Shown: positions 26,998-35,445, counted from the stretch's first letter. The stretch is 64,000 nucleotides of DNA from Chloroflexota bacterium (GCA_016860845.1 BOKF01000021.1:76868-140867), one strand, 5' to 3'. The notes: generated by a model from the sequence alone, not told the origin. Translations and numbers: made by a program.

Positions 26998-26999
26998 AG

Positions 27000-27028
27000 A
27001 GTATAACACCAAACCAACTTTTCGTCAA
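27000..27028 (-). promoter_or_regulatory. Sigma-70-type promoter of the PIG-L operon
   Basis: On the minus strand TTGACG (27028-27023), a 17-base spacer, then TATACT (27005-27000). This is close to consensus. Transcription would start near 26993, inside the palindrome, about 60 bp before the gene. Confidence 0.65.
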
Positions 27029-27032
27029 AGTA

Positions 27033-27065
27033 AGGTGCGACGCACAGTCAATGTACGTCGCACCT
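27033..27065. repeat. Perfect 10-bp inverted repeat
   Basis: AGGTGCGACG and CGTCGCACCT flank a 13-base loop. It lies between the gene at 27105 and the PIG-L promoter. There is no T-run, so it is a weak terminator at best; it may be another dispersed palindrome. Confidence 0.5.
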
Positions 27066-27104
27066 GTCATAAATAATAGCTTGGCTTAATTGATTGTCAA
27101 GAGG

Positions 27105-28001
27105 CTAACGGGCGCTTTGATAAACCTCGTCCATCGCCTCGCGTAAATCTTCGAGCCGCTGCACCTGCTCGGAAATCTCATCCTCCAAGCGGTTGACCCG
27201 GCTGCCTTCCTCATCCTTACTGCCGACCAGCAGCAGTTGCGAGTAGATCGTCCCCAGGGCTGAGATGGTGCTGTCCAGTTGGTAGCCGGCTTTTTCCATG
27301 CTGTCTTCCAGGCTTTGCAGGGTTTGCAGTTGGCGCTGTTTATCGGCAATCGTGCGCTCGAGTTGTCGCTTTACTTCGGGACTTCTCTCGCGGGCTAATT
27401 TCTGCTCCAGGTTGCGGATATCCGCCGGCACGCGCTGCATATCTTGCTTAATTACCTGGTTCAACTGAAATTTATCCACCCGGGCCGCCAGGTCATACAC
27501 CGCTTGCAGCCAGTGGGTGACTTCGCGGGTGGTCCGCTCAAAGCGATCTCGCATCGAGACCTCGCCTGATTTTGTGACCGTATTCTGGATTAACTCCCAG
27601 TAGCGCAGGGCCTCGTCTACCTTGGCCTGGATGTTTCGATCCTGGATCGAAGCCGGGTTAAATTGAATTTTTGGCCGCAGCATCTCCTCGATCACTTTAG
27701 CATGGCTTTTTTCATTGTTCGCCGCCCGGTAGAGTAGAATAACTTGGGCGATAAGCCATACAAAAAAGACCGGCACAGCCAGCAGCCAGTTAATAAATAT
27801 GGCGATAGCCCCGGACACGACAATATTCCCACCGAGCGAGAGGGCGCTGGCCACGCTAAAAAAAACTCGTTCCCAGACCGTCTTTTTAATGGACGGATCG
27901 TTGAGCCAGTCTTTGCCTTGTTGTTTATAGTTCTCAACAATGTTCTTGAGAATAGCTTCCTGGGCGCGTTGTTCAAGGTCTCGTCTAATATCTGAGGGCA
28001 T
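27105..28001 (-). CDS. Hypothetical membrane protein with long coiled coil, next to PspA
   Basis: A 298-aa protein. After an N-terminal helix (RDLEQRAQEAILKNIVENY) come two adjacent membrane segments (FFSVASALSLGGNIVVSGAIAIFIN and WLLAVPVFFVWLIAQVILLY, near 46-85). The rest is charged helix, with a clear coiled coil around RVPADIRNLEQKLARERSPE to the end. No family is recognised. It is encoded 83 bp downstream of pspA on the same strand, and the shared coiled-coil character suggests a membrane docking partner for the PspA protein. That is an inference from context. Confidence 0.6.
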   Translation of the reverse strand: MPSDIRRDLEQRAQEAILKNIVENYKQQGKDWLNDPSIKKTVWERVFFSVASALSLGGNIVVSGAIAIFINWLLAVPVFFVWLIAQVILLYRAANNEKSHAKVIEEMLRPKIQFNPASIQDRNIQAKVDEALRYWELIQNTVTKSGEVSMRDRFERTTREVTHWLQAVYDLAARVDKFQLNQVIKQDMQRVPADIRNLEQKLARERSPEVKRQLERTIADKQRQLQTLQSLEDSMEKAGYQLDSTISALGTIYSQLLLVGSKDEEGSRVNRLEDEISEQVQRLEDLREAMDEVYQSAR

Positions 28002-28006
28002 AGGAT

Positions 28007-28060
28007 TAATGCGTGATGCGTGATACGTGATCTTTACCCCTCACGCATCACGCATCAAAA
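28007..28060. repeat. GCGTGATGCGTGATACGTGAT-type inverted repeat (family B)
   Basis: GTGATGCGTGATACGTGAT-type words on the left are answered by CACGCATCACGCATC on the right, forming an imperfect hairpin. Copies with the same vocabulary are at 38042-38112 and 41179-41226. Each lies in a gap between co-oriented genes. Confidence 0.65.
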
Positions 28061-28084
28061 TTCAAAATTTATTTCGTGGATGAG

Positions 28085-28798
28085 TTAATTGGAGGACGAA
28101 CTGGCGGCTTGTTCGTCCTGCTCCAGACCTAAGCGGCGGCGGCGATCGGCCAACTGGCTGTCCAGCCGATCTTTGCCCAAAACCTGATCCATTTGATTGT
28201 TCAGACGACCGGCCCGCATTTCCACTTCGGCATCGGCGCGATCCAGCCGCTCCCGGATTTTGTCGGCCACGCGAGAAATATCGGAATCGCCTACACCTTC
28301 CAGCGCGTCGAGTGACTTCATACTCTTGGCCGCAATCTCCTTGGTCTTGGCCAGTTCCAGCAGACCCAAAACATGCTCCCGCTCCTGGCGAATGGTGCGC
28401 AGGCGGGCTTCCAGCTTGAGCCGGGCTTCGGCCAGTTTGTCTGCTTCACCCTTTTGCTGCTCAAACTGCTTGCGATACTCCTCGGCCAGGTCAGCTTTGG
28501 TGTTGTATTGGCTCTGGGCGGCCATGGCCAAATCTTCTTTGCCCAGGGTCAACAGGCGGTCAATGTCGCGGTCCAGCGCCTCGGCCTCGGCCTGGAAGGT
28601 TTCATACTTGCGCTGCAGCGTTTTGACCTGCCCCTTGATCGTAACCAGGGCATCTTCCAGGTCGTCGAGGTTGTCTTCCGCCTGGCGGATATACTCGTCC
28701 AGCACCGCCACCGAATTGGCGTCGAGCGCCCGGTCCACCATCGCGTGCAAGTTGGCTTTGATCAGGGTATCAATTTTTTGGAACAATGATTGGGCCAT
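28085..28798 (-). CDS. pspA: PspA/IM30 family membrane-stress protein
   Basis: The frame is open to 28891, but ATG 28798 has AAGGAG 8 bases upstream, and the extra N-terminal residues are only translated repeat DNA; this start gives 237 aa. The sequence is a continuous set of charged helices in the PspA order: MAQSLFQKIDTLIKANLHAM (membrane-binding first helix), LDEYIRQAEDNLDDLEDAL, then long coiled coils to LADRRRRLGLEQDE. PspA oligomers (ESCRT-III-like) protect the cytoplasmic membrane under stress. The Asp/Glu content and the length fit. The next gene encodes a membrane coiled-coil protein that may be its partner. Confidence 0.9.
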   Translation of the reverse strand: MAQSLFQKIDTLIKANLHAMVDRALDANSVAVLDEYIRQAEDNLDDLEDALVTIKGQVKTLQRKYETFQAEAEALDRDIDRLLTLGKEDLAMAAQSQYNTKADLAEEYRKQFEQQKGEADKLAEARLKLEARLRTIRQEREHVLGLLELAKTKEIAAKSMKSLDALEGVGDSDISRVADKIRERLDRADAEVEMRAGRLNNQMDQVLGKDRLDSQLADRRRRLGLEQDEQAASSSSN

Positions 28799-28811
28799 GG
28801 TTGGGTCTCCT

Positions 28812-28880
28812 TGAGAAGTGATACGTAAAACATAATGCGTAAAGATGTCTAACGATAAAACCTTACGTTTTACGCAGTCC
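28812..28880. repeat. ACGTAAAACATAATGCGTAAAG-type inverted repeat (family C)
   Basis: TACGTAAAACATAATGCGTAA on the left is matched by CTTACGTTTTACGC on the right, giving an imperfect hairpin in the 5' region of pspA. Related copies are at 43410-43490 and 47130-47178. In the open frame it would add about 31 meaningless residues to PspA. Confidence 0.6.
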
Positions 28881-29179
28881 GTTTTACTCAAATAAATTTA
28901 GCCGCTCTACAGTTGCGGTTTTCATTATACACATTATCCCCATAAATTTCCAATCTCCCTAGGTTTTGAAACACGAATCTCACGAAAGTGAAAAATGCTC
29001 GAAGAAGCTTTCTTTTCTGTACCCCTATAATTTTTTTTCGTGCCTTTTTATCAACTTCATCCTTTCGTGATTCAAGTTTTCTATCAATTCGAATTATTCA
29101 CCCCAAGCCGAAATACTCCTATGTAAGGCAGCCTTCCCTCTTCTCCCCCTCTGTGCTACAATAACGGCTGGAGGACGCC

Positions 29180-29608
29180 ATGACTGAGATTCAACGGGTG
29201 CATTTTACCCTGCCCCTGCCGCCGAGCATCAACAATCAGTACGCCCAGGTCGGCAAAATTCGGGTGCTTTCTAAAGAGCATGAATCATTCAAACGCCAGG
29301 TAGACCGGCGCATCCACCGTCTGCGCGTGGATGAGGTCATCACCGATACCTTTATCGCCGCGCTCAAGGCCGGCTGGATTGGCCTGTTCCTTGATTTTTA
29401 TTTTGAAACCCCGCTCCGCCGCGACCTGGACGGTGGTCTCAAAATCACCCAGGACGCCGTTCTGTCCGCCCTGGGCATTAACGATAATCGGGTGGTAGAT
29501 ATTCACCTGGTCAAACGGATCGCCCCCAACAACCCCCGTGTCGAGATCGAGCTGGAAGCCATCCCCGAATGGCAGTTCGATGAAGAGTATGTTTATCGGG
29601 AGGAATGA
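29180..29608 (+). CDS. RusA-family Holliday-junction resolvase-like protein
   Basis: A 142-aa protein. It shows the RusA signature: N-terminal LPLPPSINNQYAQV, then DLDGGLKITQDAVLSALGINDNRVVDIHL (read in parts) near residues 78-108, with the conserved acidic residues that bind metal and the D-G-G/K-D pattern. RusA enzymes cleave four-way junctions and are often phage- or repair-linked. The stop overlaps the ATGATG start of the nucleotidyltransferase gene, so the two are read together, although their roles seem unrelated. There are no phage genes nearby. Confidence 0.8.
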   Translation: MTEIQRVHFTLPLPPSINNQYAQVGKIRVLSKEHESFKRQVDRRIHRLRVDEVITDTFIAALKAGWIGLFLDFYFETPLRRDLDGGLKITQDAVLSALGINDNRVVDIHLVKRIAPNNPRVEIELEAIPEWQFDEEYVYREE

Positions 29609-30729
29609 TGTCCCCGGCTATCCCTCAACTCCTGGCTAACTGCGCTCGCCTTGATTCTGGGCCGGAAAACGAGGCGCGCCTGGCCCACTTAGCCGGCAAT
29701 GTGCGTGATTGGGCCGGCCTGCCCGCCCAGGCCGAAGCGCACGGTCTGGTCCCGCTGCTCTACACCCATCTGCAAACCGCCGGGGTGTCCCTGCCTCTGC
29801 CGGTTAAACGCGAGCTGCAGGCGCTCTATCTGCGCCACCGCCATGCTAACACGGTGCGAGTGGCGGCCCTGGCCGACATTCTGGCCGCCTTCCAGTCTGC
29901 CGGTATCGAAGCGCGGGTACTCAAAGGCGCGGCCCTGGCTCACCTGGTCTATCCCCAGCCCGGCCTGCGGCCCATGCGTGACCTGGATATCCTGGTCAAA
30001 CCATCCGAAGCACGGCGAGCGCAGCAGATATTGGCCGGGTTGGGCTTTGTCGCTCCCCTGCCGCTGCACCTGCCCGACAAACATCTGCCGCCCGCCGCTC
30101 GCCCAAGCGAGGGCCTATCGGTCAGCGTAGAGCTGCACCATAACCTTTTCAACGCGGCGCGCCCCGCCTCGCTAACCCTCGAACAATTGGCCGGCCCACC
30201 CCTGACATTTTGCCTGTCCGGGTTAACCGTCTCCACTTTGGGCTGCACCGAAATGTTGTGGCATCTGTGCGAACACGTGGCCTATCATGCCAATATCTGG
30301 GAGCCGCTCCGCTTGGTTTGGGTGGCCGACATCGTTGGCTTTGCCGAGCAATTTGCCACTCAGATTGATTGGGCACTGGTCAGGTGGCGCTATCCGTTGG
30401 TCCTCAGCACCCTCTCCCTTTTTCATTTTATCACGCCCTTATCGGCCACACTACGGGCGCAAGCCGCGCTCAACTTGAGCGTACCGCCCGCCGGGGTCGG
30501 CCAGGAGTTTGCAGGCTGGCCGCGCGTTTCTATCCCGCAGCAGCGAGCCGCCGGCAAGGGCTACCGCCGTATCCTGGCCGACACCTTTTACCCGCCGGAG
30601 TGGTGGCTGCGCCTGCATTACCGGCTTAACGCGGTCCAGCCTGTGTTCCGGCAGCGCTGGCTGCTTCACCCCTGGCGCGTACTAACCTGGGCTGGACAGT
30701 ATTTGCACCAGCAAGCGGTTAAGTCGTGA
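29605..30729 (+). CDS. Nucleotidyltransferase-family protein (NTP_transf_5-like)
   Basis: A 374-aa protein with the core of the polbeta-like NTP_transf_5 family: IEARVLKGAALAHLVYP (residues ~100-116) and LRPMRDLDILVKPSEARRA (~119-137) carrying the two metal-binding Asp of the D-L-D motif. ELHHNLFN near 180 and WHLCEHVAYH near 218 are also typical. Family members occur beside RiPP and lasso-peptide genes and are proposed to nucleotidylate or help modify peptides. A GGGAGG site lies 4 bases before the second ATG (29608), which may be the true start. Its stop overlaps the next gene by 4 bp (GTG start), indicating one operon. Confidence 0.75.
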   Translation: MMSPAIPQLLANCARLDSGPENEARLAHLAGNVRDWAGLPAQAEAHGLVPLLYTHLQTAGVSLPLPVKRELQALYLRHRHANTVRVAALADILAAFQSAGIEARVLKGAALAHLVYPQPGLRPMRDLDILVKPSEARRAQQILAGLGFVAPLPLHLPDKHLPPAARPSEGLSVSVELHHNLFNAARPASLTLEQLAGPPLTFCLSGLTVSTLGCTEMLWHLCEHVAYHANIWEPLRLVWVADIVGFAEQFATQIDWALVRWRYPLVLSTLSLFHFITPLSATLRAQAALNLSVPPAGVGQEFAGWPRVSIPQQRAAGKGYRRILADTFYPPEWWLRLHYRLNAVQPVFRQRWLLHPWRVLTWAGQYLHQQAVKS

Positions 30730-31013
30730 CGCCTATCCCCAAGCCCCCTTTCTCCTTAACCAAACCTCGCCGCGAGACCGACTATCGCCTGGAGCTGTTT
30801 GACGGCGAACTGCTGCTGTATCACCCCAGCCGTACCCAAATCCTCTATTGCAATCAAACGGCAGCGCTCATCTGGCATTTATGCGATGGGCAGCATACAG
30901 TTCAGGAAATAATTGACCTGTTGAGCGCTGCGTTTCCGCAGTCCGGCGCAGCCATTGCCGGTGATGTGGCCGTCGCGCTGCGGCAGTTTCGGCAGGTTGG
31001 GGCGATTGAATGA
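30726..31013 (+). CDS. PqqD-like peptide-recognition protein (RRE domain)
   Basis: A 95-aa protein starting with GTG 30726, overlapping the previous stop. The pattern LFDGELLLYHPSRTQILYCNQTAALIWHLCDG (read in parts), followed by TVQEIIDLL and a closing helix, is that of PqqD/RRE proteins. These bind the leader of ribosomally made peptides and deliver it to modifying enzymes. The match to PqqD is clear from the NQTAALIW and L-C-DG positions. The gene overlaps the next one by 4 bp. The natural ligand could be the Tat-type leader encoded at 31909, though this is only an inference. Confidence 0.82.
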   Translation: MTPIPKPPFSLTKPRRETDYRLELFDGELLLYHPSRTQILYCNQTAALIWHLCDGQHTVQEIIDLLSAAFPQSGAAIAGDVAVALRQFRQVGAIE

Positions 31014-31810
31014 CAACGCGCCTGGTGAGCTTTGCCAACAGTACCATCGCCGTCACCTATCACGGCGACCTGCCCGCCCAGATTGTTGACTTTTTGTACC
31101 GGCATATTTCCGCCATCCCAAACGCACCACCCCCCACCCTCACCTACCACCTGTGCGGCGATGAGCCGGACCTGCTCACCCTCCAGCGCGGCGATACCCT
31201 GCTCTACCGCGGCCATTCCGCTGCTGCTGCCGCCATACTGCTGCTGGGTGACAGCGGCCAAGCTCTGGCCGCGTCGAGCCAGGGTGGCTTGTTGTTTCAT
31301 GCCGCCGGACTGGCTCAGTTGGGGCACGGGCTGCTGCTGCCCGGCCCCACCGGCTGCGGCAAAAGCACCCTGGCCGCCTGGTTGTTGAGCCGGGGTCTGG
31401 CCTATCTGAGCGACGAACTGATTTTTGTCGCCTCCGGTTCGGTGATGCTGCAAGGGTTTACCCGCCCGTTGAATTTAAAGCCGCCGGCCCGCTCCATTTT
31501 GCCTGCCGACCTTGATGCACCCCTATTCAGTACGCCCTATACTGATTTAGTTTCGCCGGCCTGCACCCTCAACACCGCGCCCCTGATCCAAATCATTTTT
31601 CCCACTTATCAACCCGGTGGCAGCTTTTCCCTGCGCCCTTTATCCCCGGCCAGGGCCGGGTTGGCCCTGATGCAGTGTTTGCTCAACGCCCGGAATCTAC
31701 CCGACCACGGCTTTGCCGAAATTAGCCGCCTGACCCGGCAAGCCCCGGCCTATCAACTGGACTACGGCCATTTTGAGCAGTTGCAGGGCTGGCTGGAGAG
31801 CCAGCCCTAA
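31010..31810 (+). CDS. HPr kinase-related P-loop protein
   Basis: A 266-aa protein with the HprK-type Walker A loop GPTGCGKSTLAAWL near 111-124, followed by LSDELIFV, which carries the conserved acidic residues. The family phosphorylates protein or peptide serines. It lacks the N-terminal domain of true HPr kinase, as in the HprK-like kinases of lasso-peptide clusters. It overlaps the PqqD gene by 4 bp. Substrate is inferred to be the neighbouring Tat-leader protein, not shown. Confidence 0.78.
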   Translation: MTTRLVSFANSTIAVTYHGDLPAQIVDFLYRHISAIPNAPPPTLTYHLCGDEPDLLTLQRGDTLLYRGHSAAAAAILLLGDSGQALAASSQGGLLFHAAGLAQLGHGLLLPGPTGCGKSTLAAWLLSRGLAYLSDELIFVASGSVMLQGFTRPLNLKPPARSILPADLDAPLFSTPYTDLVSPACTLNTAPLIQIIFPTYQPGGSFSLRPLSPARAGLALMQCLLNARNLPDHGFAEISRLTRQAPAYQLDYGHFEQLQGWLESQP

Positions 31811-31908
31811 CGCCCTAACCGTTCTGTTTGACAAGGATGACTGCTTAGCCTAGAATTGGCCTCATTAGCTCCCTGCTCATTTAACCCGATAGATCAAGGA
31901 GAATAAGG

Positions 31909-32547
31909 ATGAGCACTCCCTTCGATAACGCTTCCGCAGAACCTCCAACAGACCCAGAAACCAGCCTGGGCCGGCGTGAGTTATTAAAAGCCCTGGCTGC
32001 CAGTAGCGGTGCGGTGGCGGCGGCCACCCTGCTGCCCGGCGAATGGGTCACGCCGGTCGTTGAGGCGGGCCTGCTCCCGGTTCATGCCCAGGCCTCCCCC
32101 ACAGCCACACCCATCCCCACAGCCACCCTAGCACCACCCCGTCCGGCGATAACCTCCTGTGGCGGGGTCAGCAACTTTTTGGGATCAACTACGCAAGCCC
32201 TATTCGACGACGATGAGCGAATTGTTGACTTGTTTGCCAGGGTTTCCCCCATACCACCGGTGGGTACGCTCGTCCGCTTTGATGTGACGGTCAATGGCTC
32301 TCCCGTAGCCATTGATGATACCCCGCCAACTTTGCCGGTCGTCGCCACCGACGCCACCGGTTTGGCCGACTTTAACCTAACAACCCCCTTCTCCATTACG
32401 GTCAGGCCGGTCGTCGCCAGCGGCGCCGGCTTTGATGAATTGAACCTGGGCGATATTGTCTCAATCACTTTTACCTTTGAGCCGCCGGTAGACCCCAGTC
32501 TTGACCCGATAGCCTGCGTGGCTAACTTTACCGTAGTTCCTCAATAA
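31909..32547 (+). CDS. Tat-exported protein with conserved post-leader motif
   Basis: A 212-aa protein with a twin-arginine leader: GRRELLKALAASSGAVAAA, then EWVTPVVEAGLLPVHAQAS. A Pro/Thr/Ala-rich linker follows, then a ~130-residue beta-sandwich-like domain with two Cys (in TSCGG and IACVANF). Leaders of this type, with a W-x-x-P-V-V-E-x-G-x-L-P-x-H-A-Q block, seem to recur in Chloroflexota, though I cannot check here. The gene is on its own transcript or a continued one, 98 bp after the HprK gene. It may be the substrate of the PqqD/HprK/nucleotidyltransferase genes. Confidence 0.65.
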   Translation: MSTPFDNASAEPPTDPETSLGRRELLKALAASSGAVAAATLLPGEWVTPVVEAGLLPVHAQASPTATPIPTATLAPPRPAITSCGGVSNFLGSTTQALFDDDERIVDLFARVSPIPPVGTLVRFDVTVNGSPVAIDDTPPTLPVVATDATGLADFNLTTPFSITVRPVVASGAGFDELNLGDIVSITFTFEPPVDPSLDPIACVANFTVVPQ

Positions 32548-32652
32548 TCAGAGGGTCATTTAGACGCCTTGGCTTTGTAGCTGTCTGCGCTCGTTGCTTG
32601 GGGGGCAAGCGGCATAAAATTTATCGTTATAGTTAAGGAAGAAAAACTGATA

Positions 32653-33645
32653 ATGAACACCAAACTGTTTCAAAAAGATTTTATCACCACCCAGGATTGG
32701 ACCGTGGAAGACCTGAACACCATGCTCGATCTGGCCTTTCGGTTGAAAGGCGAGTTTGCCATGGGCGTGTCCCACGACCACATCCTACGGGCCAAAACCT
32801 TGTATATGCTCTTCTTTGAAGAAAGCACCCGCACCCGCAACTCCTTTGAAACCGGCATGACCCAGTTGGGCGGCCATGCCGTCTTTCTGACCCCCAAAGC
32901 GACCCAGATTGGGCATGGCGAAAACGCCAAGGATACCGGCATTGTCCTGAGCAGCTATGGCCATGGCATATCTATTCGCGACTGCCGCACCAACGTCGGC
33001 CAGAAATACCTGTATGAAATGGCTCAATACGCCGACGCCCCCATCTTTAACATGCAGGACGATGTGGACCACCCCTGCCAGGCTATGGCCGACCTGATGA
33101 CTCTTATGGAACTCTTTGGCCGGGATTTACGCGGGCGCAAATTTGTTATCTCCTGGACCTACGCCCCCAAGTATGTCCGCCCGCTCAGTGTGCCGCAGTC
33201 GCTGGTCTGGTTGATGCCCCGTTTTGGCATGGATGTCACCCTAGCTTATCCCGAAGGCTATCACCTCATGCCCAATGTCATGGAAGCGGCCTACAAAAAC
33301 GCCGAGATTGGGGGCGTCACCTTAACCGAGACCCACAATATGGAAGATGCTTTCAAAGACGCCGACTTCCTCTACCCCAAGTCCTGGGGGCCGATTATGG
33401 TTACCGAAGACGAGCCGGAAGTCGAAGCCATGGCCGCCAAAAACCAGGGCTGGCGTGTTACCCAGGCCAAGATGAACCTGGCCAAGAAGCACGCCGTTTA
33501 CATGCACTGCATGCCGGTTGACCGGGGCCATGAAGTGGACGACGAGGTCATTGACGGGCCACAATCGGTCATCTACAAGCAGGCTGAAAATCGGTTGCAT
33601 ATCCAAAAGGCGTTGATGGCTCTGACCATGGGCGGCCGGGCGTAA
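32653..33645 (+). CDS. ygeW: YgeW-type carbamoyltransferase
   Basis: A 330-aa protein of the aspartate/ornithine carbamoyltransferase superfamily. Carbamoyl-phosphate-binding motif ESTRTRNSFETG near residues 56-67, HPCQAMADLMTL near 140-151, and the late HCMPVDRGHEVDDEVI near 283-298 are all present. The second-substrate side differs from true ornithine transcarbamylase, and the best fit is the knotted YgeW-like group linked to purine or uric acid degradation. It is preceded by AAGGAAG and lies directly upstream of a YgeY-like gene, which supports the pairing. Substrate not established. Confidence 0.78.
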   Translation: MNTKLFQKDFITTQDWTVEDLNTMLDLAFRLKGEFAMGVSHDHILRAKTLYMLFFEESTRTRNSFETGMTQLGGHAVFLTPKATQIGHGENAKDTGIVLSSYGHGISIRDCRTNVGQKYLYEMAQYADAPIFNMQDDVDHPCQAMADLMTLMELFGRDLRGRKFVISWTYAPKYVRPLSVPQSLVWLMPRFGMDVTLAYPEGYHLMPNVMEAAYKNAEIGGVTLTETHNMEDAFKDADFLYPKSWGPIMVTEDEPEVEAMAAKNQGWRVTQAKMNLAKKHAVYMHCMPVDRGHEVDDEVIDGPQSVIYKQAENRLHIQKALMALTMGGRA

Positions 33646-33685
33646 GCGTTTTACCGCTTAGGGTTACCTCACGAAACCGATTCTT

Positions 33686-33758
33686 TTACCGCAGAGAACG
33701 CTGAGAACGCCGAGAAATATAAAAAACTCTGCGAGCTTTGCGCCCTCTGCGGTAATTT
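33686..33758. repeat. ACCGCAGAGAACGCTGAGAAC-type inverted repeat (family D)
   Basis: ACCGCAGAGAACG words on the left and CTCTGCGGTAA on the right form an imperfect hairpin between ygeW and ygeY. A similar GCAGATTTACGCAG-type block is found near 47480-47565. It does not encode a gene. Confidence 0.55.
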
Positions 33759-33792
33759 TTCAAAGTTGAGTTGAATCCAGAAGGATTTTGAG

Positions 33793-35043
33793 TTGACTAT
33801 GCCCCTAACTTCTTTCCCTATTCCCCCGGCCTTAGCCCAGGCCGCCGAGCGGGTCCGCCAGTATGCCCAGACGATCCGGCAGCCGCAAGTTGATTTCCTG
33901 GCCGACCTGATCCGCATCCAAAGCTACACCGGCCAGGAGAAACCGGCGGTCGAACGCACCCTGGCCGAAATGGCTGCCTGCGGCTTTGACCGGGTTCGCA
34001 CCGACAGCGCCGGCAACGCCCTGGCAACGGTCGGCGCAGGCCGCTTCCACCTGTTGTACGATGCCCACCTGGACGAGAATGAAGTGGCTGATGAGCGGGA
34101 CTGGCCCTATCCACCTTTAGAGCCGACCGTGGCCAACGGCAAACTCTACGGGCTGGGCGCATCCGACTGCAAGGGTGGGGTGGCCTCGATTGTCTACGGC
34201 GCGCGGCTGGCCGCCGAGCTAAACCTGACCGGCGACTGCACCGTGACCGTCAAGGGGTCAACGCTGGAGGAGGACGCCGAAGGCTTTGCCATGCGCCACC
34301 TCATCGAGCAGGATCGCCTGCCCCGCCCCGACGCCGTGCTGCTGGCCGAGGCGACTGACCTGACCCTGCGGCGTGGCCACCGCGGCCGCTGCGAGATCAA
34401 GGTCCGCATGCCCGGCCGGGCGGCTCACGCCAGCACCCCTGAATTGGGCGACAACGCCATTCTGAAAATGCGTCCGGTCCTGGACGCCCTCGAAGCCATG
34501 ACGCCTCACCTGCCCGCCGACCCCATCCTGGGCCAAGGCACGCAGGTAGTGACCATGATTGCCTCGCCCCACACGCCCAACAGCGTACCCGTCTGGTGCG
34601 AAGCCACCCTCGACCGCCGCCTGACCCCCGGTGAAACGCCGGAGCGGGTGGTCGCCGAGATCGAAGCGGCGCTGGCCGGGTTGGGCGCGTCGGTGCAGGT
34701 GGCCCAGCAGCCGGTCAAATCGTGGACCGGGCTGGATTTGAGCGGCCCGGCCTTCTTCCCCGGCTGGCTCCTGCCCGCAGACCACCCGCTCATCCGCATC
34801 GGCCAGGTCACCTGCGCCGCCCTGTGGGACCAAGTTCCCCGCGTGGATGTCTGGAAGTTCAGCACCAATGGTACCTATTCCGCCGGAGCGGCCGGCATCC
34901 CGACCCTCGGCTTTGGGCCGATGGAGGAGCAGTACGTCCATACCCCCCAGGACCAGGTTGACCTGGAGAAGCTGCTTAAAGGGGCGATGTTTTATGCCCT
35001 ATTCCCCCTGGCGTACAGTTTGCTGATGGGCGGGGAAGCTTAG
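33793..35043 (+). CDS. ygeY: M20-family peptidase/deacylase, YgeY-like
   Basis: A 416-aa metallohydrolase of the M20 (ArgE/DapE) type. Metal ligands appear in order: LLYDAHLDENEV (His, Asp), LGASDCKGGVAS (Asp), STLEEDAEGFA (Glu-Glu), AEATDL and VHTPQDQVDL (His). The late segment VDVWKFSTNGTYSAGAAGIPTLGFGPMEE (read in parts) is typical of YgeY. TTG 33793 has AGAAGGA 7 bases upstream, and ATG 33799 is the alternative. The operon partner is the YgeW-like gene. Pieces of the 3' end of this gene are repeated downstream at 35841 and 36511. Confidence 0.8.
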   Translation: MTMPLTSFPIPPALAQAAERVRQYAQTIRQPQVDFLADLIRIQSYTGQEKPAVERTLAEMAACGFDRVRTDSAGNALATVGAGRFHLLYDAHLDENEVADERDWPYPPLEPTVANGKLYGLGASDCKGGVASIVYGARLAAELNLTGDCTVTVKGSTLEEDAEGFAMRHLIEQDRLPRPDAVLLAEATDLTLRRGHRGRCEIKVRMPGRAAHASTPELGDNAILKMRPVLDALEAMTPHLPADPILGQGTQVVTMIASPHTPNSVPVWCEATLDRRLTPGETPERVVAEIEAALAGLGASVQVAQQPVKSWTGLDLSGPAFFPGWLLPADHPLIRIGQVTCAALWDQVPRVDVWKFSTNGTYSAGAAGIPTLGFGPMEEQYVHTPQDQVDLEKLLKGAMFYALFPLAYSLLMGGEA

Positions 35044-35127
35044 GCTCACGACTTATACAGTAGATAACCAGCTAAAGAAACCATCTTCACCCCTTGCTTT
35101 TTATGCGTCATTGACGTACAATAAGCC

Positions 35128-35445
35128 ATGCTCTTCATCGAAACGCCTCTCTTCACCCAACTCATCCGAGAGTTAATCCCAGATGAAAACTATAGATTGC
35201 TTCAACAAACCCTCATTCTGCGACCGGAAACGGGTGATCTCATTCAAGGAGGAGGAGGGCTTCGGAAAATACGCTGGAAATTACCGGGCCGAGGTAAGAG
35301 AGGGGGATTACGAGTCATTTACTATTGGGATGTTGCCGCTAATACGATTTATATGCTTTTACCATATCCCAAGAATAAGCAGGAAGATTTGACCCCAGCC
35401 CAGCTAAAAATGTTACGTAATTTGATAAAGGAATGGTTGGAATGA
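35128..35445 (+). CDS. higB: RelE/HigB-type toxin
   Basis: A 105-aa protein with the RelE/ParE fold pattern: GDLIQGGGGLRKIRWKLPGRGKRGGLRVIYYW (read in parts) with the basic RNA-binding surface, followed by MLLPYPKNKQEDLT and a C-terminal helix. The W-and-R-rich core and the gene order (toxin before antitoxin) match HigB-2/NadT-type mRNA interferases. It overlaps the HTH antitoxin gene by ATGA. The pair sits between a full ygeY and a repeated ygeY tail, which suggests acquisition by insertion. Confidence 0.83.
   Translation: MLFIETPLFTQLIRELIPDENYRLLQQTLILRPETGDLIQGGGGLRKIRWKLPGRGKRGGLRVIYYWDVAANTIYMLLPYPKNKQEDLTPAQLKMLRNLIKEWLE

Noticed and set aside
28799..28891. 31-residue N-terminal extension of PspA
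   Set aside because: Translated family-C repeat; the start at 28798 has AAGGAG.
29180..32547. A lasso-peptide gene cluster
   Set aside because: The kinase, RRE and nucleotidyltransferase fit, but there is no asparagine-synthase-like cyclase, no leader protease and no short precursor.
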